A DNA stretch of 64,000 nt from Lepidonotus clava (Eukaryota; Annelida; Polychaeta; Phyllodocida; Polynoidae). The position numbers were made by a program, and so were the translations under genes. The DNA lies in contig OW387136.1 in the NCBI GenBank assembly GCA_936440205.1, positions 14,976,788 to 15,040,787 of the forward strand, written 5' to 3'. Positions 22,054 to 33,100 of the stretch are shown here, one piece after another. The number at the start of each line of letters is the position of its first letter. Position 1 is the stretch's first letter. Under the pieces are notes generated by a model. The model did not search any database, was not told the DNA's origin, and was given only the letters and a program-made list of their open reading frames with translations.

Positions 22054-23729
22054 CCTTTGAGGGCTTCAGACCCCGAAGGGTCCAGTGGAGGAACCAGGCA
22101 ACAACCCCAGAACCAGAAAGGGCAGAAGGAGAGCGCCGTACGGTCTCGCTTGGGGACATCACCCTGCCCTCAAAGAGAGCCCGTTCGCGTGCGGTCTCGC
22201 TTAGGGACACCACACTGCCCTCAAAGAGAGCCCGTTCACCCAGTGTGGAGGCCGCCGTACCAAGGCCCCCTGGATATGGAAGGGTACCACCGCAGAAGCA
22301 AAAGCCGATACCCTCAACAAGAGCCCGTTCACCTAGTGCAGGGGCCACCAGACCAGGTCCCCCTGCAGGTGGAAGGGCACCAGCCAAACGCGGGAAGCAA
22401 GACTGCCCCATCGGCCGACGCTGTGCCTACCAGAGTCACCTTCGTCGCCATGTGTTGCTGTCGCACCTGCCCTTCTTCATCCAGCCAGAGACAGCATGCT
22501 GGGGCTGCTACACCCAGTACGCACGAGTTGGCAACCTGAGGAAACACCTCCGGGAGTGCCCCAAAGCCAGGCCCTTCGATGACAGGGCCCTGGAGCAGTA
22601 CGTCCGGCTGTGTGCGGCCCTGCTTGATGAAGTCGCCGAGCAGATGGGTAAGAGGCGGAGGGACCTGTGTGACCTGGCCCTGGAGAGAGGGCTGGTGGCC
22701 AACGGCCTCACGGTGTCACCGCTCCAGGAGGCGCTGATGGACTACTACGACCGGTCCATGGACACCGCCAGTGGGGCCGCTCGGGTGATGAGTCCCCCCA
22801 GCAGTGAGGGCTGCCTCCTCCATTGGAAGCTGATGGCGTTGCTGATGTCCATTTGCGGCGACCGAGGCCAGGCCAGGATCAGGACCTGGACCCAGAGGGC
22901 AGGCCCAACCCGGAGGCCAATCCCTGCAGGGACCGACTCCCACTGTCACCTTCGGGAGTTGTGTCGGCGGCTCGGTGGGAGCCATGCCGTCGAGCAAGGG
23001 CGGGACCACCTGTCCTCCCTGACAGTGGTGAACATTGACTGCTTCCCCAGGGACTGGGGCCGTCAAGACCTCGAGATCCCTGGGCTGCGCGTTGTCAACG
23101 CCGTGGGGCTCCATCCAACCCGGGTCCCAAAGGAGGCCGACAAGGTCAACGATGTGCTCGCTTCAGCCAAGCGAGCCATACGGAGGGGCGCCGTGGCCGT
23201 CGGAGAGGTGGGGATCGACCTCTACCACCGGGACTCCGAGGACATGGCCCTCATGCAGCAGGCAGCACTGGCCAATTTGTCAGCCTTCGCCGCCGCCAAG
23301 GGGCTGCCCCTCGTCATCCACTCCCGGGATCGAAAGCAGAACCAGGAGGCTGGTGCAATGTGCCGGGAGGTGCTGCAGCAGTCTGTGCCCCGCTCGCAGA
23401 AGCTACAGCTGCACTGCTTCGACAGTGGGCTAGACGAGCAGCGCCGGTGGGAGGAGGCCTTCCCTAAGGCCATGTTCAGCATCTCAGGGAAACTCCTGAG
23501 GGCTGACCGCCACCCGGAACTGGACCAGGTGGTGCAGGGACTCGAGCTGGGCAAGCTCCTCCTGGAGACCGACAGCCCACACCTCTGCCCGCAAGGAGTC
23601 CGGCCCAGCCAGCATGGGCCGACTTCCATCTGCCGGGTGGCAGACCGAGTGGGAGAGCTTCAAGGGATCCCACCCAGCCTCATCCTGGAGATTTCCTCGA
23701 AGAACGCCCAGAAGTTCTTCGGGCTGTAG
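22050..23729 (+). CDS. Accessory gene of the LTR element: Cys/His finger region plus TatD-family hydrolase
   Basis: The frame spans 560 codons including the stop. Residues about 115-175 have two Cys/His clusters (DCPIGRRCAYQSHLRRH and CWGCYTQYARVGNLRKHLREC) resembling C2H2 fingers. From about residue 292 to the end it follows the TatD fold: DSHCHL (metal-binding HxH), NAVGLHP, VGEVGIDLY (Glu ligand), LVIHSRD (His), LQLHCFDSG (His) and LLLETDSPHL (Asp). These are the metal ligands of TatD deoxyribonucleases, which cut DNA with divalent metal and act in DNA repair or apoptosis in cells. The gene lies where env lies in retroviruses and would probably be made from a spliced RNA. The start codon is uncertain. 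The nearest cellular relatives would be TATDN2-like proteins. Confidence 0.85.
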   Translation: MTFEGFRPRRVQWRNQATTPEPERAEGERRTVSLGDITLPSKRARSRAVSLRDTTLPSKRARSPSVEAAVPRPPGYGRVPPQKQKPIPSTRARSPSAGATRPGPPAGGRAPAKRGKQDCPIGRRCAYQSHLRRHVLLSHLPFFIQPETACWGCYTQYARVGNLRKHLRECPKARPFDDRALEQYVRLCAALLDEVAEQMGKRRRDLCDLALERGLVANGLTVSPLQEALMDYYDRSMDTASGAARVMSPPSSEGCLLHWKLMALLMSICGDRGQARIRTWTQRAGPTRRPIPAGTDSHCHLRELCRRLGGSHAVEQGRDHLSSLTVVNIDCFPRDWGRQDLEIPGLRVVNAVGLHPTRVPKEADKVNDVLASAKRAIRRGAVAVGEVGIDLYHRDSEDMALMQQAALANLSAFAAAKGLPLVIHSRDRKQNQEAGAMCREVLQQSVPRSQKLQLHCFDSGLDEQRRWEEAFPKAMFSISGKLLRADRHPELDQVVQGLELGKLLLETDSPHLCPQGVRPSQHGPTSICRVADRVGELQGIPPSLILEISSKNAQKFFGL

Positions 23730-23875
23730 GTCAAGCAGACCTACCCTTGTAAATAGTAGTGCCTAGAACACTTAGAACTGTATAAACACTTGTAGCTACT
23801 AGGCCATGGACACATGGGGACCTTGTTCCGCCCCCGATGGAGGGGGCTCTCCTAAAAAAATGGAACGAGGTGGAG

Positions 23876-24074
23876 TGTCGTCGACGCGCTCGGCGTCGAT
23901 CGGCCCTCTTCGGGAATCTTCGGCCGTTTCCGTTGTGGGGACGCGCCGAGTCGGGCGGTTTTGAAACAGAACCCTGCTACCTACGAGACCGACTGCCCGC
24001 ACGACAGATTCAGCCTCCCAGGACAGGTTTCATTTCTACCAGAACTCCTCAGTAAGTACAGATATTTGCTTACA
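23876..24074 (+). repeat. 3' LTR
   Basis: The 199 bp match the 5' LTR at all but about one position. It is preceded by a purine-rich stretch (GGAACGAGGTGGAG) that can act as polypurine tract, and is followed by the TCTA duplication. Confidence 0.93.
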
Positions 24075-24078
24075 TCTA

Positions 24079-25215
24079 CACCATAAACCACCTTATGTTA
24101 GAGTCATACATGGAATAATGGCCTAGAGTGACCCCCCTGTCCCTATCAGATTACCATCTCCTTAGTCAGGGCAGCACATGTGAAAGTGAATAACTCCAGA
24201 GTGGGGGTCCCTTTGCCTCAGACTTAGGGATATACACACAGGACTTTACTCAGACTGCTGATTGAAATCTGTGATATCCAGCCTTTAATACTTCATATTT
24301 CTTTTCAGTATGCCAAACGGGAAAGGTTGAAATGTTTTCACATATGTTGATGGTATTTTTGAGGCTGTAGGTGGTTAAACTTCACTTCCGAAATGGGTGA
24401 CAAAATGACCTTTTTCCCTATGCTAGGTACAGGGTGGAACATGGTGGTGGTGATGTCATCACTCACGGAAGTCTCAAGGCCCAGGAGGGGTCCGCAAGTA
24501 ATAGCATGGGTAACCCATTTGATGATTGTTGTCACTGACTTTCAGTGTTATCTTTCTTGATATGTCCTGATTTGGTAATTTTAAAGTATATCGACCATTA
24601 AAATGAAGGAAATATGTACATAAGGAATTTATAGTAGTTAATACTCTATAAAAAAACATTACTTATGTCTCTGGTAGTAGAAAGTTGGATGCAAAATATT
24701 ATCTAAATACAAAGCTCAAGTTTCCTACTTTTGTGTAGGAACTGTAACTATGGCTGTACTGCTTTCTGGACGAGAGTAGTTCTCTATTTTATCACCAGCA
24801 ATTTGCTAGAGACTGTTTTCTATATCCCTGGCGGGAGAAAGGCTGTATTAATTCCTACTTTTAAAGTACAGCAGGGTTTCTTAAAAATGTAAATTGAGAA
24901 ATACCATTCTAATCCATTTCAGATCAAATTTTAAGCTTATGATTGACTTATGCAATTGGGCAATGAGTGTTTAATAGAAAAATGTAAGGATTTTAACACT
25001 ATTTCTTTTTTTTTTTGGAAAAGGTAGGAAATCCTACAAAAGTAGCATCTCTGCTCTTATGTGTAAATTATGAATATTTTTTAGGGCAATGAAAATCGAC
25101 ACAATCCGTTGTTAAATCTAGAGCCAAACTATGCGAGGCTCTGAAGAGGGGTTTGAATTTTTATATTGGGCCACAGTAAGACACATTCAAAGGGCATGGA
25201 TTTTCTTTACATAAT
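24079..25215. other. Older repeat flanking the LTR element, no gene seen
   Basis: From about 24300 to 24480 the sequence aligns with about 35650-35860 in the ZMYM-like gene. Shared words include GGTGACAAAATGAC, TTTCAGTATGCC and AAGGCCCAG. The LTR element therefore landed in a dispersed repeat. The rest is AT-rich and non-coding. Confidence 0.5.
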
Positions 25216-27145
25216 GACTTTATTCACAATAATTGTAATCTCATAACCTGATAATAAAACGCATGATGGTGCTCATGATGATCAACACAGACATTTATAA
25301 AAATAGAAAACAATGTCATTTTGTACATAGGGAGAGAATGTTTTAAATGGGTTGATAGATTAATTTTTATTAATTTCAAATCGTATTTTAATGACTAAAA
25401 TGCTTTCTCAGATACTCTTACTACAACCTTAAGGTTCTACGAAATGGTCACATTTATAAAAGCGTCATATGCCTACAGGGATAAAGTCTTGTGTTCGGAC
25501 TGTCTACAAAAGGAGGAGGAATCTTAAAAGGTAAAGCAAACTCAGACATTTCTTAAACATTGGAAGATATCTAGATTACCTCAACAGCTTTTATTCATAA
25601 AATGTAACGTGTGTGAAGAACCGTATTGGGTATTTATTTCACATGATAGTTCTGTGTACAGAGGGTCTTGACATTAGAATGTATTAAAAAGAATCCGACT
25701 TTTAAGTCGCTATCAAACCAGCAAAAGTGGTAGAAAGGTCGCCGTTCTTTAGAGAAACCACTGAAAGAAAACCCTCCCTACTAACATTAATGATATTCTT
25801 TACTAACCATTCTCCTGACTGGGTAAGAACTACCAAAAGACCCTTTATAATTCATGATTTGGTGATTTAATTCCCATCTGACTGGATACATTTTAAAAAA
25901 AATCTTCGGGAAACCTTACTTTAAATCGCACAATCGATGAAATAGCCCTATCCCATATGCACCCAGAAAGAATGGGATACATGATTCATTAACCAAAATT
26001 TGAGTTTCCAGAGAAGTAAGTTTCATGAACGCATAAGAACAAGATAATATATGTATTTAATACTACTGGTTTAGTCTAAAGTGTCACTGCTACGGCCTTG
26101 TATTCCTCAATATATACAAACTGAAGTAACGCAGCAGACAGGACGCGACATGAAGTTATGTGTTCTAGCACCAACATACAGAACAGAATGCCTCGAGGGT
26201 TTCCTCAAAAAGAAAATACACAGTACTTTCAACAGTGAAAGCGTACGATAACGATTAATGTTCCCATCCCAAACTCAGTCAATGAAAATCAAGTGCTTTC
26301 TATAAAGCATACACGTTGGCGCATCCTCCGCGATAGACGTCTACGTACAGCAATGGAAACGAACCATCATCGATGACATATTAAATGGGTAACGGTTGGG
26401 GCGTTGGGGAGTGGGATGGTTTCAACTATGATGTATAATCTACAGGCCTCTAATAGTAGGAGAAACTACTACATGGCCTGACCTACCTGACCACGCGTCA
26501 CGTTAGTATTCATAATGCTACCTCTGTTTTCTTAGTAGTAGTGTGGAACGTTCAATGATATGGAGCTGCCTCGAATGAATGTGGATGACGGCGAAGGTTA
26601 TAGTCTTTACAGTTGGTAAGACCTGACGCTGTTCTGTCTCCGGGTAGAGTAACGACGAACAGTTCCGTGCACTAATATCATTATATATACATGTGTAATG
26701 TAAACGGGTTGCTCCCTCCGACCCATCTCATGCTCTCTATCCCAAGAGGCCTAGGGCCTATCAGCATCGGTCTCCCCTTAGTGTTTAACAGCAAGGTTAC
26801 TTACATGCCCTACGTTTCATTCAAGACCTTTTCAAAGACTTATCAAAGACAACATTGTCATAACTTGAAGACATTAATCTTACCATTTTGGAAATGGATG
26901 TTACAAAAAACATGCATAGGTTCGATTTAAACCATAAACGTTGCCTTCAGAACTACAGTTCCAAAATTGCCTTATCTTAGACTTTTTTTGAGACCTCAAA
27001 ATCATAGCACTCTTGTAGGCTTTGGTACAAACTTAATAGTTTTCACTAAAACAGTCAGTTTTGGTAGTGTGTAGAGGCAGTACACTTTGGTGGCTGCCCC
27101 CATAGCAGTGTGTGCTCAGATCCAGTGGGGTGCGGGAGGTAGGTC
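25216..27145 (-). promoter_or_regulatory. Probable 3' UTR of the ZMYM-like gene
   Basis: The stretch lies downstream of the stop codon at 27148-27146 on the minus strand, with no other gene. An AATAAA on the minus strand at 25224-25219 is a candidate polyadenylation signal. The 3' end has not been shown, and a nearer signal could be used. Confidence 0.4.
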
Positions 27146-30100
27146 TCAGCTGAGGCCCGGCGTGCTGTGTAGATGGCGCTCCTGGATCTCACGCACCACC
27201 CTCACCCGGTTCAGCATCTTGGACATGGCCTCCACCCCGAGCGAGGCGGTCGAGTACCAGACGGGCGAGTCGGGCACGCACGACCGCTCCGGCACCAGGT
27301 AGAACACGTCGTTTCTGTTACGGATACTCTCCGGGCTGGAAAGAATCAAATTGAACATAGGTTAATTTAGCAAGTTAGCAAATTATGCATTTCTGTAAAA
27401 ACTGGCGCGCTTTTTTCTCAAGAACATAATATTTATATTTCTGGGGCAATATCAAACAAAGGAAAATTTCAATTAGAAAGATCATTGAAATTTACCATTG
27501 CGTATTTATTTTCTTGGAACTTATCTATATATTGTTCTTTAATATTTCCACCGAAATACATAGCGGATATCTAAAAGATTTTAAAGCCTGGTCTGCCTAA
27601 AAGTTCACAGGTATAGACTTCATTCATAACTATGCAATTACTTTTCATACCAGTATTTACTCGGCATTAGAGAGAGAACATGTATTTTGTCAAAACTATT
27701 TCAGCAGAGGGGTAGTTGTATGCCAGTTCTAAGGTAGAAGGTTGCTTTGCAGCCGTCTCCATTTTTACTTCGGAACACTCGATCAAAGGGGCTTTGATTA
27801 AAGAAAGTTAGAGATGGACTAAGTCGCCAACTACGACGGAACCATCGACAAGCGTTTACACCAGTCTCCCAATGGGTCTATACCCCTAAAGCAGAGATGT
27901 CACTCCCAACTGGTGAAAAGGTAGGAAACACTTTTTTAGAAGCGACTAAGAGGAACCGAACCATTAGAAATCCTTCAAGCTTAAAAGCTTAAAACTATAA
28001 AAGCCAAAAACTGTAGTGACAAGGGATTTCACCATTTCTCAAAATCGACATGCGTCATGGGACCCTCCTCTCCCAATCAAGACCCCTCTCGGTGGCCGTA
28101 CCATCAATATGTGTACGGATTAGTACAATGGGCTTGTGGAGTAACCTGTTTATTTGACCACTGGACGCCCAGTAATAGGTTATGTCAACAGAGGGTGAGA
28201 CGTTAACAAGCCTTCACCGACTTCTGAGGGCGACAGGACATTTACAAACTGGTGAGAGACGGTTATTGGGTTCGAGCGGACGGAGTGTTTATGCAACATA
28301 TGGTATTGATTTTCGTAAGCAGATGTAGCAAACATCTGCATCGTTACTTTCGATTCCCATATTTTCCAGTTTAGCAATGCTATTTCCCTTGACCTGCCTT
28401 CGTTCTATTTGAGTTTTTCGTTCTAATATTTGCAGGCAGGATTGCAGTCACTTAGTTGATTTTAGTAGGCAGAATTAAGTTTCATACCTGTCTGCTAAAA
28501 GGTCTTAGTTGTGAACCCTAAACATACAGGCTACAATCAACTGCCCGAATGTAGGAGTGAAATCAATATTGATATGTATGTTGTGTGAGTATCACTTGCC
28601 AGTGAAGTACTAGCGAGAACTTTTAACTGAATTGTAACGATTGATTGATCTCTATACAGAGAAAGCCAGAGACCGCTTCACTTGTTGAAATAAAGTCCAT
28701 CTCAAATGCAAATAACGATCAATAGGTAAAACATAGCCTTCAAGTGAAGTAAAAGGGGAACCATTGCTAACTAGCCATTTGGGTAAAAACAATTCCAGCT
28801 TCCCATGGCTTTCTTCATGGGTGGTTTCAGCCTTCATTACCTTCTAACCATTGCATCAATAGCCCCTGCCAGCAACAAGCAACCTAAGTCAGTGAGATCA
28901 TACAGGGTACCAACTCAAAATCTATTTCCAAATTCCCTGTGTTTTCCCTGAGATTTCCCTGTCTCTCGGCCATTTTCCCACGTGTCATACTGAACAATTT
29001 AAAAGCCGTTGTGTGCAGAAAAAAATTTGGACCCAACAACAAGGAGTCAAATCCCTGCTATTTTGAGAATCAAGAATTTCAGAACTTGGCCAAAAGAAAT
29101 TCCCTGTGTTTTGGTAAATTAAATTCCCTGTGTTTTGGTAAAATTGGTAAATTCCCCGTGTTTTCCCTGTCAGGGACTTTCTTTTTGCCGTTTTCCCTGT
29201 TTTCCCTGTGTGTTTGGTACCCTGATCATAAACTCCAAAATTTGGTGAAAGCAATAGATAGGCGCTTTGTGAATGCAAATCAGTACATGTTCAAAACATC
29301 ATTCCCCCCGGTACGTTTTGGTACATCCCCCTTGACACAGCGTGACCAGGACCCAGAAGCCCGTCAGGTGCACAGCGCGTGTGGGGCGGGGTGCGCGCAG
29401 TGTGTGGTGAGTACACGAGGTTTGTGTAACCATGTCCGGCCACACCACTCCAGGATTAACACGGACCGACAACTTCCTAGTGCTACCACCCAGTACTGCT
29501 AAGTAATGTATGTAGGCCGGGTATCACATATATAAGGCCAGCTGGTCGGCAGGTAGGGGTATGGAGCTTTCTACAGACACCCTGCAAGATTGTAGTAATT
29601 GTAACCTGAGGAGGACTTATGTGGCCAAACAGCGGGTAAGTGTGAACAATGTGATTTTTCATAATTTAAGTTTTAGTTCACAAAATGTGTAAGGGTAACC
29701 TGAGCAGCGACTCATTCTGCCTTCAGGTGACACGTTATTCAACACTAGTTAAACCCCACATCATCAAGGCAAAACACAAGGGATGGTTTTGTTCCATATA
29801 CAAGTGTTTTACTCCCCCCCCCCCCCTCTTTTTTCCCGTTTGGATGCACTTGCTGCCAACTGCAATCATATACCTGATTATATAATTGTAAGGATCTAAT
29901 CAACTGCACTCCTACAATCAGTTTATGATACACCCAACACACATCATATTGAAATCCATACAATAGAATTGCCTCCAAGGACTCCTATCACGGAACCACT
30001 CAAAGGAAGCCCCTACCGAATCCCCACCTAATCACTCCCACCTTCCAGATTATAATGTAACGATCTGCTATCAGTTAAGCCGTTGATGTGTGTATACTAT

Positions 30101-33100
30101 TTCACCGCTTACAATACCTGTTATCAGGAGGCTTACTGTTATCACCGACGACCGACGTCAGTGCTCTCCACCTGGTCTGTACATTGCATGACAAATGGCA
30201 TTGAGAAAAAAAGATATACACACGACACAGATTTCTACACATAATATTATAAATCATTATTGTTCGATACATGTGCCTTGGCGTCATTTCATCGTGCAAT
30301 GGACGATGACATAGGTCTTTCCTGAATACAGCCGGATGGGGAGAATCGCAGCCAGTCGACCAAAATGACGAACGGTCACAAAAACCCAAATGATCAATAA
30401 GATGGAGACCCAGAGTCATTGACCAGGGACAAGTATTAAATGCTTTATTTCCATCATGTCTAAAGATTCAACGGAGCCAAACAAGAAAATTAATGCCTAT
30501 GTCTTTGTCGATATATTTCCGAGCATGTTTTATTTAGTCTCCATGATGTGACCTACAGTCACTGATTGAGATAGCTTTAATCCTGGGATGGGTAAACACT
30601 AGATCTGGGCAGATACCAGTAACCTGCGGGACCCCCCTGGGTGGCTGAGGTGTCCGATTCTGTTCATGCCTCGGTGGAACCCAAGTCGACAACACGCCAG
30701 GTGATAGCTCGCACATCAGGACCCTATCTGTCGGCAGTGTTCGGAAACTATTATTCTTTTCTCTCTTTTTTTTTATTATCATAATTCTAGGAAAAGGCCA
30801 CGAAATCAATATTATGTTACATATAACATGTATACTATGTTGAAAGTTAACCAGCATTATAGGATTCTTATTAGCACAGCCATTTTTCACAACTGGAAAT
30901 ATGTCAGTCACTGCAGGACGTGGGTTAAAAGAATTTCCGAATGTAGCCAGCCACATGTGATAGATAAGTTGGGCGCTCTGAGCAGGCAGTGGTATCAAAT
31001 GACTGGTCAGTCTGAGGCCCTGGTCAGCGGTCAGTCCTGTGGGGTTACCAGATACGACGGACCAGTGGCATGTGTGGACACTTCTTACAAACAAGAACAT
31101 CGGAGGTAGGTTTTAGCGGTTGGATGATATCAGCGTTACTCGGGATATTACTCAGGAGCCTGATCAGATATGTAGTTTACACCCTCTGGATACCTGCACC
31201 CATGTAGTCTAAACTGCACAACTAATGAGTAATGCCCTAAAAGTCTGTATTGGTAATGGAACCCATTGGGAGTTACCTGGAACTTATATATTTTGTTTGC
31301 TGGTACTTAGAAATGTTTTGATGTTTCGAAAGTAATTGATAGTAACGGATACCAACAAAGTTGTCAACTGCTGAGGACACGAACTAGTTTACCTGTTGTT
31401 TCTATAAACAAACAAAACATGAAAACAAAGACAGTTGCGCGTTGAAACGTATTTCTGTACATCTAACAAACACAGTTCACATTCACATGGATCGTATAGC
31501 CCGTTTAATCACTACGTTAGGGGCCTTCCGTTTAAGACGTAAGTACCTTCTCAAAAATTTCAGACCACCCCTCCTTGGACTGAAATAAGCATCGAATTTG
31601 TACAGGGGGGTACGCAAATTTCCCAAAAATTTGAGACCTCCCCATTTGTGCATAAGTACTTCATGGAAAGCTCCTAAGCGGAAATAATCTCAGAAGCGTT
31701 TGAAGAAACTATTCTAGAAGCCAAATATTATCTGTGTTAGATCCTTATGGGGCATGTCCTGCTTTGACCTTTGCTCCGTTTTCTAACGCCGACCTAATGT
31801 ACGTGTTGTTCTGTTTACAGTGTGCTTTATTTGGTTGTTTATAGTTTATGCGGGGAAGTGCTAAGTGCATCTTTAGTGGTGGGCGCTATCAGACCCAGCT
31901 AATCATAGACTTATAGAGGCGGGGCAACACTTAGCTTATCAACCATAAGCCACCCCGTGCACGTTTTTTTGATAGATACCACGAGAAGGAAGAAGTAAGC
32001 AAATAAGATAGAGGCGGCTAATGTACTTGGAAATACTCATCTTTAAAACAAAGTGGAAATGACATTTTGCGAGAAATGGAATTAAGTCACTGTCTGGGGT
32101 TACTGTATTAAGGCATTAAGTACATTTTACTTTATATATGTGCACATCTCTTCTTTTAATCTATTAACTACTCACTAAACCTCATTGAAATAAATAATCT
32201 GTCTCTATATTAAGGTACAAATGCTTTTAACATCGCTGCTCCATTTCTTATGCGAGAATATCACCTAGTTCTTAATCATGATGGTTATCAATTTGATACG
32301 ACATTCATATTCAATCTTTCATTGTCTTTTCAGTTGTGACACTGAGTGGCACACAAACGTCCATGACTAACACAGCCACTATGCACCCATTTTTTTTTAT
32401 GACTTGAGCGTGGGACCAAGTCGGAAAACGTGTCAAGTGACCCTTTGGGGGAGCCATGGAAGGCTCTACGGACGTGGTGACTGACTCCTCCCCTCCCTAC
32501 GGCTCCCTGTTATATCAGAAGTCGCCTTGGTGCAACTCTACAAATGGCAGTATTACGACATCGCCCTGCCCCGATTCTCAGCAAAGCCTACCCTACGGCC
32601 CCATCAGCCTGACCGAGACGGAGGAACGCGTCTTGGCCGGCCTGGGCATCTTCAGTTTTGTAATATGCTTTATCGGTATCGCCTGCAATGCCTTCAGTAT
32701 AGCCATCCTAGCTCGGCGCCAGATGCGCTCGACCACATCAACTTTCCTCACTGCTCTGTCGGTGGCCGACATGGTCGTACTGATCACGGTGACTCTGCTC
32801 TTACACCTCGGCAGTATGATAAACTGGAACAGTGGGGTTCTGCTGGACCTACCACTCCTACCTCAGTTCTACGCCTGTCTGCGCCCGGCAGCACTCACCG
32901 CTATAGTGACCAGCGTGTGGCTGACCGTGGCGCTAACCGTGGATAGGTACCTCGCGGTGTGTCATGCCCTACGCACAGACCACCTCTTCACTATAGGCCG
33001 GGCTCGGGCATCTATTCTCATCATTGTTGTAATATGTACACTCTACAACATCCCCACGTGCTTCGAGTACAGGGTGGTGCGGCACACAGACCCCGTACTT

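Larger units (their letters stand above)
12926..24074 (+). mobile_element. Ty3/Gypsy LTR retrotransposon, nearly whole, with extra TatD-like gene
   Basis: The two 199-bp LTRs (12926-13124 and 23876-24074) begin TG and end CA, and differ at about one position, so the insertion is young. The 4-bp word TCTA flanks both sides (12922-12925 and 24075-24078). A primer-binding-site-like TGGTGCCAGGAGTG follows the 5' LTR, and a purine-rich tract precedes the 3' LTR. Parts in order: leader with a 138-bp tandem repeat; gag (14721-16868); protease (16769-18004); reverse transcriptase, RNase H and integrase (18055-21477); a proline-rich stretch (21589-22053); and a gene with finger and TatD domains (22050-23729). 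Separate frames for gag, protease and pol are common in the family, which uses frameshifting or read-through. Overall it looks close to whole, with perhaps one to three breaks. It lies inside an older interspersed repeat. Confidence 0.93.
27336..32455. other. Last ZMYM intron, part left of the GPCR gene
   Basis: Besides the MITEs at 28903-29224 and 31519-31675, only AT-rich sequence with no supportable exon is seen. A 188-codon frame on the minus strand at 30534-31100 has no recognisable domain or splice context and is probably chance. Confidence 0.5.

Noticed and set aside
22050-23729. Envelope gene of the LTR element
   Set aside because: It is in the env position, but there is no signal peptide, transmembrane segment or fusion motif; the TatD motifs explain it better.
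30534-31100. 188-codon minus-strand frame in the last ZMYM intron
   Set aside because: No domain and low-complexity stretches; not joined to any gene by phase or splice sites.
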